Of a stretch of 11,782 nucleotides of DNA, positions 1 through 6,622 are shown in pieces. Under the pieces are notes generated by a model. It saw only the letters and a program-made list of their open reading frames with translations. It made no database searches and was not told the origin of the DNA. Position 1 is the first letter of the stretch. Each line of letters opens with the position of its first letter. This DNA is from an uncultured Lachnospiraceae bacterium. GTDB taxonomy: Bacteria > Bacillota > Clostridia > Lachnospirales > Lachnospiraceae. The stretch covers positions 1 through 11,782 of the forward strand of contig CADBUD010000156.1 of assembly GCA_902797785.1 (NCBI GenBank), written 5' to 3'. A program made the translations under genes and the position numbers.

Positions 1-1015
1 CAATGGTAGAGGTAAAATCACCATTGCTTAGATCAGTAATCTTACCGGTGACGTTGCTTAATGGATTTAGAAGCTTACTGATGATGATATACTGGAACAA
101 AGAAAGCAGTACCAGTAATATGATAGAAATAACAAATGTTACAGCAACTGTTTTACTGATTCGGCTGCTGATAAAGCTATATGGTGTCACGCTGACTACG
201 AGCCAGGAAGTATCTTTTACTACAGTACCAACATACATCATTTTACCATGGTCTGTCGGTGCTGTTATGACTTTATTTGCATCGAAAGAATTTTCAGTAT
301 TTATAGAATCAAAAACAGATGAAAGACCTTTCATGATTGAATCATCAGATTCGGAAACCTTTGTACCTACAACATTCTCATCATTACTGAGAAGAATATC
401 CTGTGAATCTTTGTTGATGATATAGAACTTTGCATCCGGAGAGCTTGATTTAAAGGCATTCATTTTTTCGGACATTTTATCAAAATTAATATCGCTGCTC
501 AATACCACGTTATCATCCAGCAGAATAGAGCAAGCAAGGCAAGTCTTTCCGGTGGAAGCATCTATATAAGGCTCAGAGGTATAGATTTCTCCTTTTTTTT
601 CAATTGCTCCCTGATACCATGCTCTGTCAGTAAATACGAAGGTTTCATCTGGAATCCATCCGGAACCATCTAAAAAGGTCATGTCATTTCCATCCGCAAT
701 ATAAATATCCTGAGAATCCGGATCTTTTTCTGTCAACGCAAGCAACATATTAAGTGCTTCGTCGTGATTCATGTCTGGAGAATTTTTATAGACATCTGCT
801 ATCTGTTTTACTCTGCCTTCTACAAGACTCCACCAGTTATAGATTTCATCTGAATAAGTAATTGATTCACGTCCCAGCACAGATTTTGTCAGATCGGCAA
901 TATCTCGGGTATGCATATTGATATTGCTGATGGTGATGACGGCAATAATCAGGACAACTACAATAATAATTTGAGACAACATTAGGTGCTTTAATGATTT
1001 TCGCTTTTTTTTCAT
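1..1015 (-). CDS. Methyl-accepting chemotaxis-type sensor, N-terminal part (dCache + HAMP), cut by window edge
   Basis: Partial gene with 338 residues visible; the 3' end lies off the left edge. The start is ATG at 1015-1013 behind an AAGGAGA ribosome binding site. Residues 1-10 are basic (MKKKRKSLKH), a membrane anchor spans about 12-31, an extracellular sensor about 35-285, a second membrane helix about 289-313, and a HAMP linker begins near 314 (LLNPLS, then LSNGDF). The extracellular part has the double-Cache hallmark TDRAWYQGA and SEPYIDASTGK. R131, W133, Y134, Y150 and D175 match in order and spacing the amino-acid binding signature of dCache_1 receptors as I remember it. The HAMP sequence is most like chemoreceptors, so signalling to CheA is the best guess. 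The output domain is not in the window, so a GGDEF protein or histidine kinase cannot be excluded. It is transcribed alone from its own promoter. Confidence 0.8.
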   Translation of the reverse strand, partial: MKKKRKSLKHLMLSQIIIVVVLIIAVITISNINMHTRDIADLTKSVLGRESITYSDEIYNWWSLVEGRVKQIADVYKNSPDMNHDEALNMLLALTEKDPDSQDIYIADGNDMTFLDGSGWIPDETFVFTDRAWYQGAIEKKGEIYTSEPYIDASTGKTCLACSILLDDNVVLSSDINFDKMSEKMNAFKSSSPDAKFYIINKDSQDILLSNDENVVGTKVSESDDSIMKGLSSVFDSINTENSFDANKVITAPTDHGKMMYVGTVVKDTSWLVVSVTPYSFISSRISKTVAVTFVISIILLVLLSLFQYIIISKLLNPLSNVTGKITDLSNGDFTSTI

Positions 1016-1040
1016 ATAAATCTCCTTTTCTTAATTTTTC

Positions 1041-1106
1041 ATTAGAAATTATTTCTAATAATTATTATATGATGCTGAGGTCACAAGACATTTCACGCCT
1101 TGTGAC
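1041..1106 (-). other. Chemoreceptor leader with two inverted repeats
   Basis: The leader holds two dyads. The first is GTCACAAG (1080-1087) paired with CTTGTGAC (1099-1106) across an 11-nt gap. The second is a 19-bp near-perfect palindrome, ATTAGAAAT/ATTTCTAAT at 1041-1059, ending 13 bp upstream of the ribosome binding site. Neither is followed by a T-run on the minus strand, so they do not look like terminators. The palindrome could be an operator or an RNA hairpin near the ribosome binding site; the sequence cannot tell which. Confidence 0.4.
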
Positions 1107-1122
1107 TTTTGATCCCGATATC

Positions 1123-1150
1123 ATTATATCAGTATTATTATATTTATCAA
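1123..1150 (-). promoter_or_regulatory. Sigma-A-type promoter of the chemoreceptor gene
   Basis: On the minus strand TTGATA (1150-1145) and TATAAT (1128-1123) are separated by 16 bp. This is the only good -35/-10 pair upstream of the sensor gene. It implies a leader of about 100 nt before the start codon at 1015. Confidence 0.6.
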
Positions 1151-1171
1151 CTGTGGAAGCAAAAATTTATT

Positions 1172-1192
1172 AAAAAATAATGCAAGGCATTA
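1172..1192 (-). terminator. Short intrinsic terminator after the aldo/keto reductase gene
   Basis: Read leftward, TAATGC-CTT-GCATTA forms a 6-bp stem with a 3-nt loop (1192-1178), followed directly by six T residues (1177-1172). It lies about 75 bp past the reductase stop codon and just upstream of the chemoreceptor promoter. The stem is short and AT-rich, so its efficiency is uncertain. Confidence 0.45.
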
Positions 1193-1265
1193 CTATTCAC
1201 AGTTGGTATCCCACAAGGTATTTTCATGCGCAGGTGCACCAAAACAACTGCAGAACAGCAGGAAA

Positions 1266-2411
1266 TCAGTATCCGAACAGTTTAGCTGTTTTTGACATAC
1301 GTTCAGATACTTTAACACTAAATGGACATCTACTCTCACATCCTTTGCAGCTAATACATTCTGAAGCCGTATGGGAAAGAGATTTATAGTGCTCCATGAT
1401 ACTTTCCGGAACATTTGGCTGTGCGGCTGCAAGATCATAAAATTTGTTTACCATGGCAATGTCGATATCTACCGGACAGGGCTTGCAGTGACCACAGTAG
1501 GTACATTGACCGGAATAGGAATGTAGGGGAGCAGAAGCAATGACAGAGGCATAGTCTTTTTCGTCAGCGGAGGCAGTTTCGTAGGATATAGCTTCATCGA
1601 CTTGTTCTTTGGTATCATATCCGCAAAGAATGGAAGCGACTCCTGGCCTTGTAAGGGAATAATGAATCAGTTGAGCCGGGGTAAATGCCACACCAAAAGG
1701 AGACTGTTCTTTATTAAACAGACGACCGCCAAAGAAACCTTTCATGACAGTGAGACCAACTTCTTTTTCTTCACATAGCTGATAAAACTCTGCCCGTTCC
1801 GGATCAATACCGGAGAAGGTATTTTTTTCATATCCTTCGAACATAGAATCCAGATCCTCCGTTGCCGGTCTCATATCAAAAGCAGGATTGATACTAAAGA
1901 GAATCATTTCAATAAATCCGGTTTCTACGGCCATTTTTCCAATGATTGGATTATGAGTGGATAGACCGATATGACGAATGATTCCTTTGTCATGAAGTTC
2001 ATGGACATAGTTGATATAATCCCCGTTCATTGCATGATTCCAGTCTTCGATGGAATCAATATAATGAATCATTCCGAGGTCTACATAATCGCTGTGAAAT
2101 CTGGAAAGAAGATCTTCAAAAGCCGGCTGGACATAGTTCATGTCTCTGGTTCTGACATATTGTCCATTTTGATAGGTGGAGCCGATATGACCCTGGACAT
2201 ACCAGGAATCCCGACAACCCTCCATAGCTTTTCCAATGATATCTCTGGATTTTGGATCCGGCATCCAGCAATCTAGAATGTTGATTCCCTGTTTATGAGC
2301 ATATTTCAATAATTCCACAGATTCATCTTCTTCATGACGTTCCAACCATTCCCCACCAAATCCGATTTCACTGACTAATAATCCGGTTCTCCCTAATTTA
2401 TTATATTTCAT
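1266..2411 (-). CDS. Aldo/keto reductase with C-terminal double 4Fe-4S domain
   Basis: 381 residues from ATG at 2411-2409. AGGAGA at 2426-2421 sits 9 nt ahead of this ATG; an upstream in-frame GTG at 2420 touches the ribosome binding site and is unlikely. The N-terminus (KYNKLGRTGLLVSEIGFGG) and the barrel (VDLGMIHYIDS, GIIRHIGLSTHN, GLTVMKGFFGG) are typical of the aldo/keto reductase fold. The C-terminus carries two ferredoxin-like clusters: C303, C306, C309, C312 (CTYCGHCKPCP) and C352, C355, C358, C362 (CISCKGCESRCP). Of the classic Asp-Tyr-Lys-His tetrad, Asp47 and His116 are present; the Tyr and Lys positions appear replaced (DCWMPDPKS; YVQGHIG). This points to redox chemistry that uses the clusters rather than simple NADPH carbonyl reduction. 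The substrate is unknown. It is a single-gene unit, divergent from the MATE gene. Confidence 0.9.
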   Translation of the reverse strand: MKYNKLGRTGLLVSEIGFGGEWLERHEEDESVELLKYAHKQGINILDCWMPDPKSRDIIGKAMEGCRDSWYVQGHIGSTYQNGQYVRTRDMNYVQPAFEDLLSRFHSDYVDLGMIHYIDSIEDWNHAMNGDYINYVHELHDKGIIRHIGLSTHNPIIGKMAVETGFIEMILFSINPAFDMRPATEDLDSMFEGYEKNTFSGIDPERAEFYQLCEEKEVGLTVMKGFFGGRLFNKEQSPFGVAFTPAQLIHYSLTRPGVASILCGYDTKEQVDEAISYETASADEKDYASVIASAPLHSYSGQCTYCGHCKPCPVDIDIAMVNKFYDLAAAQPNVPESIMEHYKSLSHTASECISCKGCESRCPFSVKVSERMSKTAKLFGY

Positions 2412-2468
2412 ATTAATCACTCTCCTATTGTATACTTTGAAATGAACAAAACGGTAAGCATTTTATTC

Positions 2469-2477
2469 ATTATAGCA
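2469..2477 (-). promoter_or_regulatory. Extended -10 promoter of the aldo/keto reductase gene
   Basis: Leftward TGC-TATAAT (2477-2469) is an extended -10 element about 58 bp upstream of the start codon. No good -35 hexamer is visible at 16-18 bp, which fits an extended -10 promoter. Confidence 0.5.
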
Positions 2478-2556
2478 TAAAATCCTTAGGATAATAAAAA
2501 AATCAAAAAAAAATTGTGAAATTTATCTAATTACATTGCGGAAAAAAATATGATAT

Positions 2557-2562
2557 TATAAT
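2557..2562 (+). promoter_or_regulatory. -10 box of the MATE transcription unit
   Basis: TATAAT at 2557-2562 lies in an AT-rich stretch just ahead of the riboswitch, placing the transcript start near 2569. The -35 is poor: TTGCGG (2536-2541) at 15 bp is the nearest match. The position relative to the folded leader supports this choice. Confidence 0.5.
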
Positions 2563-2580
2563 TTATGTAAAGATAACATT

Positions 2581-2626
2581 AGGTTGTAGCCGAACATGCG
2601 TAAGTGAGGACCTTTCGCGTGTTCGG
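2581..2626 (+). ncRNA. Candidate guanidine-IV (mepA motif) riboswitch
   Basis: The leader between the promoter and the MATE gene has the compact form of a transcription-terminating riboswitch. AGGT (2581-2584) can pair with ACCT (2610-2613). These enclose TGTAGC (2585-2590) and GTAAGTGAGG (2600-2609), which resemble my memory of conserved bases of the mepA motif, shown in the literature to bind guanidine and often found ahead of MATE (mepA) genes in Clostridia. The 5' arm of the terminator (2590-2600) lies inside the aptamer, so ligand binding and termination would be mutually exclusive, predicting an ON switch. The class is recalled and not checked by covariance search. Another small efflux-linked riboswitch is the main alternative. 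Confidence 0.65.
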
Positions 2627-2632
2627 TTTTTT
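2590..2632 (+). terminator. Riboswitch-controlled intrinsic terminator
   Basis: CCGAACATGCG (2590-2600) pairs with CGCGTGTTCGG (2616-2626), an 11-bp stem with one G-U pair and a 15-nt loop, followed by six T residues (2627-2632). It ends 20 bp before the MATE start codon, inside its leader, so it must be conditional for the gene to be expressed. Confidence 0.85.
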
Positions 2633-2652
2633 GTTTGAATGGAGGTTTTTTT

Positions 2653-4089
2653 ATGAATCAGAACGTAAACAGTTACCTGGCAGAGGAAAAGATTGGAAAA
2701 CTTATTTTAAAATTTTCTATTCCATGTATCATGTCTCTGCTGGTCTCAGCACTCTACAATATTGTAGATCAAATTTTTATTGGGCGGGGAATCGGATATC
2801 TTGGAAATGGGGCGACGAATGTGGTCTTTCCTATTACGATTATCTCTTTGGCAATTGCCTTGATGATTGGAGATGGCGCGGCAGCTTACCTTAGCCTTTG
2901 TCAGGGAAGAAATGACGGTAAATCTGCGAACAAATGTGTTGGAAACGCCGTTTTTCTTATGATTTTATTTAGTTTGATCATAACAGCAATTTTTTCTATT
3001 TTTAAGATTCAGATATTGAACGCATTTGGAGCAACAGAAAATAATTACACTTATGCAATCGAGTATTTTAACTATATCGTGATAGGTATTCCATTTTTTG
3101 TATTTGGAAATGGATTAAATTCGATTATTAGAGCAGATGGAAGTCCAAAGTTTGCAATGATTACAACATTAGTGGGATGTGTGATAAATATCATTTTGGA
3201 TCCGGTCGCAATTTTTGGACTTGATATGGGAATGAAAGGTGCGGCAATTGCTACAATTACAGGTCAAATTGTGACAGCTCTTTGTGGAATAATTTATTTG
3301 AGAAAAGCAAAGAGCTTTAAAATAACATTAGACAGCATAAGGCCTGATACAAGTGTTATTTTAAAATTTGTACCTTTAGGAATCAGCAGTTTTTTGACAC
3401 AAATTTCCATCGTGGTTATTATGGGAGTTATGAATAATATTCTTGTGACTTACGGTGCAAGGAGCAAGTATGGTGCAGATATTCCGCTCACTGTTGTGGG
3501 AATAGTGATGAAAGTATTTCAGATTGTTGTTTCCATATGTATTGGGATAGCTGCCGGTTCCCAGCCTGTGATTGGGTATAATTATGGTGCTGCAAAGTAT
3601 AGTAGAGTAAGGAAAATTTTCTATACTATTGTTAAGGCAGAAACAATCGTTGGATTGGTGGCAATGTTTTTATTTGAGGTTTTTCCACTTCAGATTACTT
3701 CTATTTTTGGAAGTGAAGATGGATTGTATAATGAGTTCGCTGTACTGGCATTCAGATATTTTTTGTCAATGATAGTGTTGACTTGTCTTCAGAAATCCAT
3801 CAGCGTATTTTTACAGGCGCTTGGGAAACCAATTATGGCAATGGGACTTTCACTTCTTAGGGATTTTGTTCTTAGTGTTCCATTTGCTATTGTTCTTCCT
3901 ATGTTTTTTGGGGTGGAAGGTGCTCTTTATTCCGCACCGGCTGCAGATCTGATCACGATGGTTGCAGTTGTGATTATGTCGAAAATGATGCTGAAGGAGC
4001 TTAAGGATAAAAGCGTAGAGGAAAGTAAAGCTTTTGCTAAGACAGATGGTGCTTTTGGAAAACAAAATCCAGAGCTGCTTATAAATTGA
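2653..4089 (+). CDS. MATE family multidrug/cation efflux pump (MepA-like)
   Basis: 478 residues, the usual size for a 12-helix MATE transporter. The chosen start is ATG at 2653, because GGAGG at 2641-2645 sits 7 nt ahead of it; the longer frame from TTG at 2635 overlaps the ribosome binding site. MATE landmarks are SIPCIMSLLVSALYNIVDQ and FIGRGIGYLGNGATN near the N-terminus, IIRADGSPKFA and IILDPVAIFGLDMGMKGAA in the first half, and QPVIGYNYGAAKY with LQALGKPIMAMGLSLLRD in the second, marking the pseudo-twofold repeat. It sits in the cell membrane and exports compounds by Na+ or H+ antiport. The leader RNA suggests the substrate may be guanidine or guanidinium-type compounds, an inference from context. 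The tail after about residue 445 is charged and cytoplasmic. Confidence 0.92.
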   Translation: MNQNVNSYLAEEKIGKLILKFSIPCIMSLLVSALYNIVDQIFIGRGIGYLGNGATNVVFPITIISLAIALMIGDGAAAYLSLCQGRNDGKSANKCVGNAVFLMILFSLIITAIFSIFKIQILNAFGATENNYTYAIEYFNYIVIGIPFFVFGNGLNSIIRADGSPKFAMITTLVGCVINIILDPVAIFGLDMGMKGAAIATITGQIVTALCGIIYLRKAKSFKITLDSIRPDTSVILKFVPLGISSFLTQISIVVIMGVMNNILVTYGARSKYGADIPLTVVGIVMKVFQIVVSICIGIAAGSQPVIGYNYGAAKYSRVRKIFYTIVKAETIVGLVAMFLFEVFPLQITSIFGSEDGLYNEFAVLAFRYFLSMIVLTCLQKSISVFLQALGKPIMAMGLSLLRDFVLSVPFAIVLPMFFGVEGALYSAPAADLITMVAVVIMSKMMLKELKDKSVEESKAFAKTDGAFGKQNPELLIN

Positions 4090-4090
4090 T

Positions 4091-4137
4091 TTATACTCGT
4101 TAACGAAAACCATTGCCGGTTTTCGTTAACGGTATAA
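4091..4137. terminator. Strong hairpin between convergent genes
   Basis: CGTTAACGAAAACC (4098-4111) and GGTTTTCGTTAACG (4118-4131) form a perfect 14-bp stem with a 6-nt loop. With one bulged base at 4097 the stem continues for 6 bp (4091-4096 with 4132-4137). It starts 1 bp after the MATE stop and lies 14 bp before the 3' end of the convergent gene. No canonical T-run follows on either strand, so terminator activity is inferred from position and stability. Confidence 0.55.
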
Positions 4138-4151
4138 GATGAGCATAAGAA

Positions 4152-5792
4152 TTAATAGACCGGCATATGAAATTCATAAGAAGCAGCAGGAGGAATTTCA
4201 TAGACCCAAAAACCAAATTTACCGGTCATATTTCGTTCCATTTTTTGTGGCATAAATCTTTGAAATCCAAAAAGCTGTGCCATATCATTTTCATTACAGT
4301 CAAAATGTCCCGGAACACCTATGATTTTTTTCCAATTGCCATTTTCTTCAAATTCACTGTAAATAAAATATCTATATTGAATATAGCCATGAAGAAGAAA
4401 AGCATTATTTGCCAGCTTCCACTCTCTTTGATCTAACAGTCTCAGGTTTTTTAATTGAAGGCGGACTGCCTGGAGTTCTGTATTCCATTCAAAAGGACAA
4501 ACAATGGGAAATGATGCTGTCATGGTTTTCCAAGTGTTTTTCTGATGTTCTATTTTCCATATTGGCTGTTCTGATAGATCATGATGGAAAGATTGACTCA
4601 TACCTGTCATTAAATTAGAAGCTTTGAAAATACTTTTGTCAGGAGTAGATAAAAAATCTTTGGAAAAGAAAGTATTTTGAACATGAGAGGATTTTTTGTC
4701 TGGAATACGGTCTTGAATCTTGGAAGTATTCGAGCTATTGGATTGATTCAAAGTCTCGGATTGATTCAAAGTCTCGGATTGATTCAAGGTTTTGGGTTGA
4801 TTCAAGGTTTTGGGTTGATTCAAGGTTTTGGGTTGATTCAAGGTTTTGGGGTGATTCAAGGTTTTGGGTTGATTCAAAGTTTTGGGTTGATTCAAAGTCT
4901 CGGATTGATCCAAGGTTTTGGGTTGATTCAAGGTTTTGGAGGAATTTGAAGTCTCGGAAGAAGTCAAAGGCTCAGAGTGATTCAAAGTCTCAGAAGGATT
5001 CAAAGTCTCGGAAGAAGTCAAAACCTCGGATTGATTCAAAGTTTTGGAAGGATTCGAAGTTTCGGATTGATTCAAAGTTTTAGAAGAAGTCAAAGCCTCA
5101 GATTGATTCAAAGTCTTAGAAGAAGTCAAAGCCTCGGATTGATTCAAAGTCTCAGAAGGATTCAAAGTCCCGAAAGAATTTAAAGTCTCGGAATAATTCA
5201 AAGCCTCGGAAGGATTCGAGGTTTCAAAATAATTGGAAGCCTCGGGACAATTTGAATCCTTGGAAAGAGAACTGGAATCAGAGAGGGAGGAATGTGCTTT
5301 CGGGGATTCGTCTGATGGAGTCAGATAAAAATAAGATATTTCCTCTACGGATTGAGCTTGTATTAAAGTATCATCTGCTTCATGTAAATGAGTTGAATCT
5401 GATTTTAAGAGAGCCCAATCAGGAAGAATATCTTCCCAAATTGTTGCAATGAAGGTATCGTTTCCTGTGATCAGAACCAATCCACAGGAAAGGGATTCTT
5501 TTAAAGCAATAGGAGAATTCTCAGATAGATCTGACTGTGATACAGAAATTTTTCTTCTCAAAAAAGAAGTATCTGATAATTCTTTTATTTTTTGAAAATA
5601 TTGCTTATTTTCAAGTGTTTGAAGAAGATAAACTTCGCGAACTCTTTTTTCGGTGGACAGATAAATGGCATAGGTTTCTTTTTCTTCATCAAGCTCTGCT
5701 TTTATGTATCCGCAGTTCTGCCGTTTTTCTGCGTTTTCATATTCATAAAGATATGCGTGGAATTTTCTTTTTTTCATAAAGGAACGATCCAT
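4152..5792 (-). CDS. Unrecognised protein with a 28-copy hexapeptide repeat linker
   Basis: 546 residues in three parts. An N-terminal domain (about 1-160, beginning with FHAYLYEYENAEKRQNCGYI) is followed by a low-complexity region rich in Ser, Thr, Asn, Gln and Leu that includes 28 hexapeptides (183-350; consensus TLNQSE or TLNQPK). A C-terminal domain covers about 405-546 (NNAFLLHGYIQYRYFIY, IIGVPGHFDCNEND, FGFQRFMP). The two ends resemble an uncharacterised Lachnospiraceae family that I remember as carrying DUF6128 at the C-terminus; this is from memory and uncertain. No signal peptide, membrane helix or cell-wall anchor is visible, so it is probably cytoplasmic. The ATG at 5792 and the ATG at 5777 both lack a good ribosome binding site, so the start is uncertain. 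It lies 61 bp after the metallopeptidase gene and may be cotranscribed. Confidence 0.7.
   Translation of the reverse strand: MDRSFMKKRKFHAYLYEYENAEKRQNCGYIKAELDEEKETYAIYLSTEKRVREVYLLQTLENKQYFQKIKELSDTSFLRRKISVSQSDLSENSPIALKESLSCGLVLITGNDTFIATIWEDILPDWALLKSDSTHLHEADDTLIQAQSVEEISYFYLTPSDESPKAHSSLSDSSSLSKDSNCPEASNYFETSNPSEALNYSETLNSFGTLNPSETLNQSEALTSSKTLNQSEALTSSKTLNQSETSNPSKTLNQSEVLTSSETLNPSETLNHSEPLTSSETSNSSKTLNQPKTLDQSETLNQPKTLNQPKTLNHPKTLNQPKTLNQPKTLNQPKTLNQSETLNQSETLNQSNSSNTSKIQDRIPDKKSSHVQNTFFSKDFLSTPDKSIFKASNLMTGMSQSFHHDLSEQPIWKIEHQKNTWKTMTASFPIVCPFEWNTELQAVRLQLKNLRLLDQREWKLANNAFLLHGYIQYRYFIYSEFEENGNWKKIIGVPGHFDCNENDMAQLFGFQRFMPQKMERNMTGKFGFWVYEIPPAASYEFHMPVY
4743..5246 (-). repeat. 18-bp coding minisatellite, about 28 units
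   Basis: Tandem 18-bp units encode hexapeptides inside the gene at 4152-5792. Units near 4743-4940 are almost identical (TTGATTCAAGGTTTTGGG on the plus strand), while units toward 5246 are more diverged, suggesting recent slippage expansion at one end. Because 18 is a multiple of three, copy-number change keeps the frame. The absence of distinct spacers excludes a CRISPR array. Confidence 0.95.
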
Positions 5793-5853
5793 TATTTTTT
5801 TCTATAGTTTATTCATTCTTTTGTTTTAGTATGACATATTTTATGAATTCGTT

Positions 5854-6564
5854 TTACATCAATTTTTTTTCCCAATACCGATAGTCCGGCATGATGGTTT
5901 GTACAAGTGCATAAAATTGTTTGGAATGATTAGGGTGGATAAAATGGGCAAATTCATGAACTACCACACTCTCAATGCTTTTTTCGTGTTCCATGATCAG
6001 TTTGCTGTTTAGTGTAATGGATGATCTGTCAGGGCGGCAAGATCCCCAGCGTGAGGTCATGGAACGAATCGTGAGCTTGGGATGAGGAACCTGATATCCA
6101 TGAGATTGAAACATTTCGTATACTTCATCACATTTTTTTTGAAAGGTTAACAGGGTCATATTATGGTACCACTTTGAAATCAGGTATTTTTTGATGCTGA
6201 GATCGTGGATATCCTGAACCTGAAGATAAAGAAAAGAATCATCATAGCGAACAAATTCCTGTTCTCCTTCTGTGAGAACCAGAGTTAAATTTTTTTCGAG
6301 AAAACGAAATGTTTCTCCATTTTGATATTGTTTTGTTTCTAAAGACTTTTCTTTTCTCTGCGTTTCATATTCTTTTAAGGCTTGGAATATAAAATCATGA
6401 TTTTGATAAACAAAATCATCGATTTTGTTTAGAGGAATTCTCGGATTAGCGGAAACATTGATCTGTCCGTCCGGTTTGACTCTTAAATTGATGTTTTTTA
6501 CAGGCTTTAATGTTAAATTATATTCTATTATAGTATGGTTGTAGGTAATTTTTCGTCGTTCCAT
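5854..6564 (-). CDS. YgjP-type (DUF45/M48-like) metal-dependent hydrolase
   Basis: 236 residues. The HExxH zinc motif is at 203-207 (HEFAH), followed by HPNHSKQF with a probable third ligand at His213. Upstream is the family signature SRWGSC (about 171-176). The N-terminus (VKNINLRVKPDGQINVSANP) is the usual beta-rich start of YgjP/DUF45 proteins, and the length fits the family. No signal peptide or membrane segment is seen, so it is cytoplasmic. These proteins are predicted zinc peptidases related to SprT and WLM; the physiological substrate is unknown. The ribosome binding site is weak (AAGAAGTG about 6 nt ahead of the ATG). It sits 58 bp after the LytTR regulator and 61 bp before the repeat protein with no clear terminator between, so a three-gene unit is possible. 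Confidence 0.88.
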   Translation of the reverse strand: MERRKITYNHTIIEYNLTLKPVKNINLRVKPDGQINVSANPRIPLNKIDDFVYQNHDFIFQALKEYETQRKEKSLETKQYQNGETFRFLEKNLTLVLTEGEQEFVRYDDSFLYLQVQDIHDLSIKKYLISKWYHNMTLLTFQKKCDEVYEMFQSHGYQVPHPKLTIRSMTSRWGSCRPDRSSITLNSKLIMEHEKSIESVVVHEFAHFIHPNHSKQFYALVQTIMPDYRYWEKKLM

Positions 6565-6622
6565 TTTTTCACTTCTTAAAATTTTCTCCGTTCATTGTGG
6601 ATATAAGTTTTTAGATTTAATT

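Noticed and set aside
1180..1438. Short open frames on both strands over the 3' end of the aldo/keto reductase gene
   Set aside because: They overlap the Fe-S domain coding frame and have no ribosome binding site or recognisable motif.
2604..2894. 96-codon plus-strand frame starting in the riboswitch
   Set aside because: It overlaps the terminator and the MATE gene in another frame, and has no ribosome binding site.
4677..5183. Plus-strand open frames with repeated GLIQGF or LIQSLR units
   Set aside because: They are the antisense reading of the 18-bp coding repeat; periodic DNA stays open in other frames. There is no good ribosome binding site, and the minus-strand frame has conserved-looking domains on both sides.
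4743..5246. Possible CRISPR array
   Set aside because: Units are contiguous 18-mers with no unique spacers and lie inside a coding frame.
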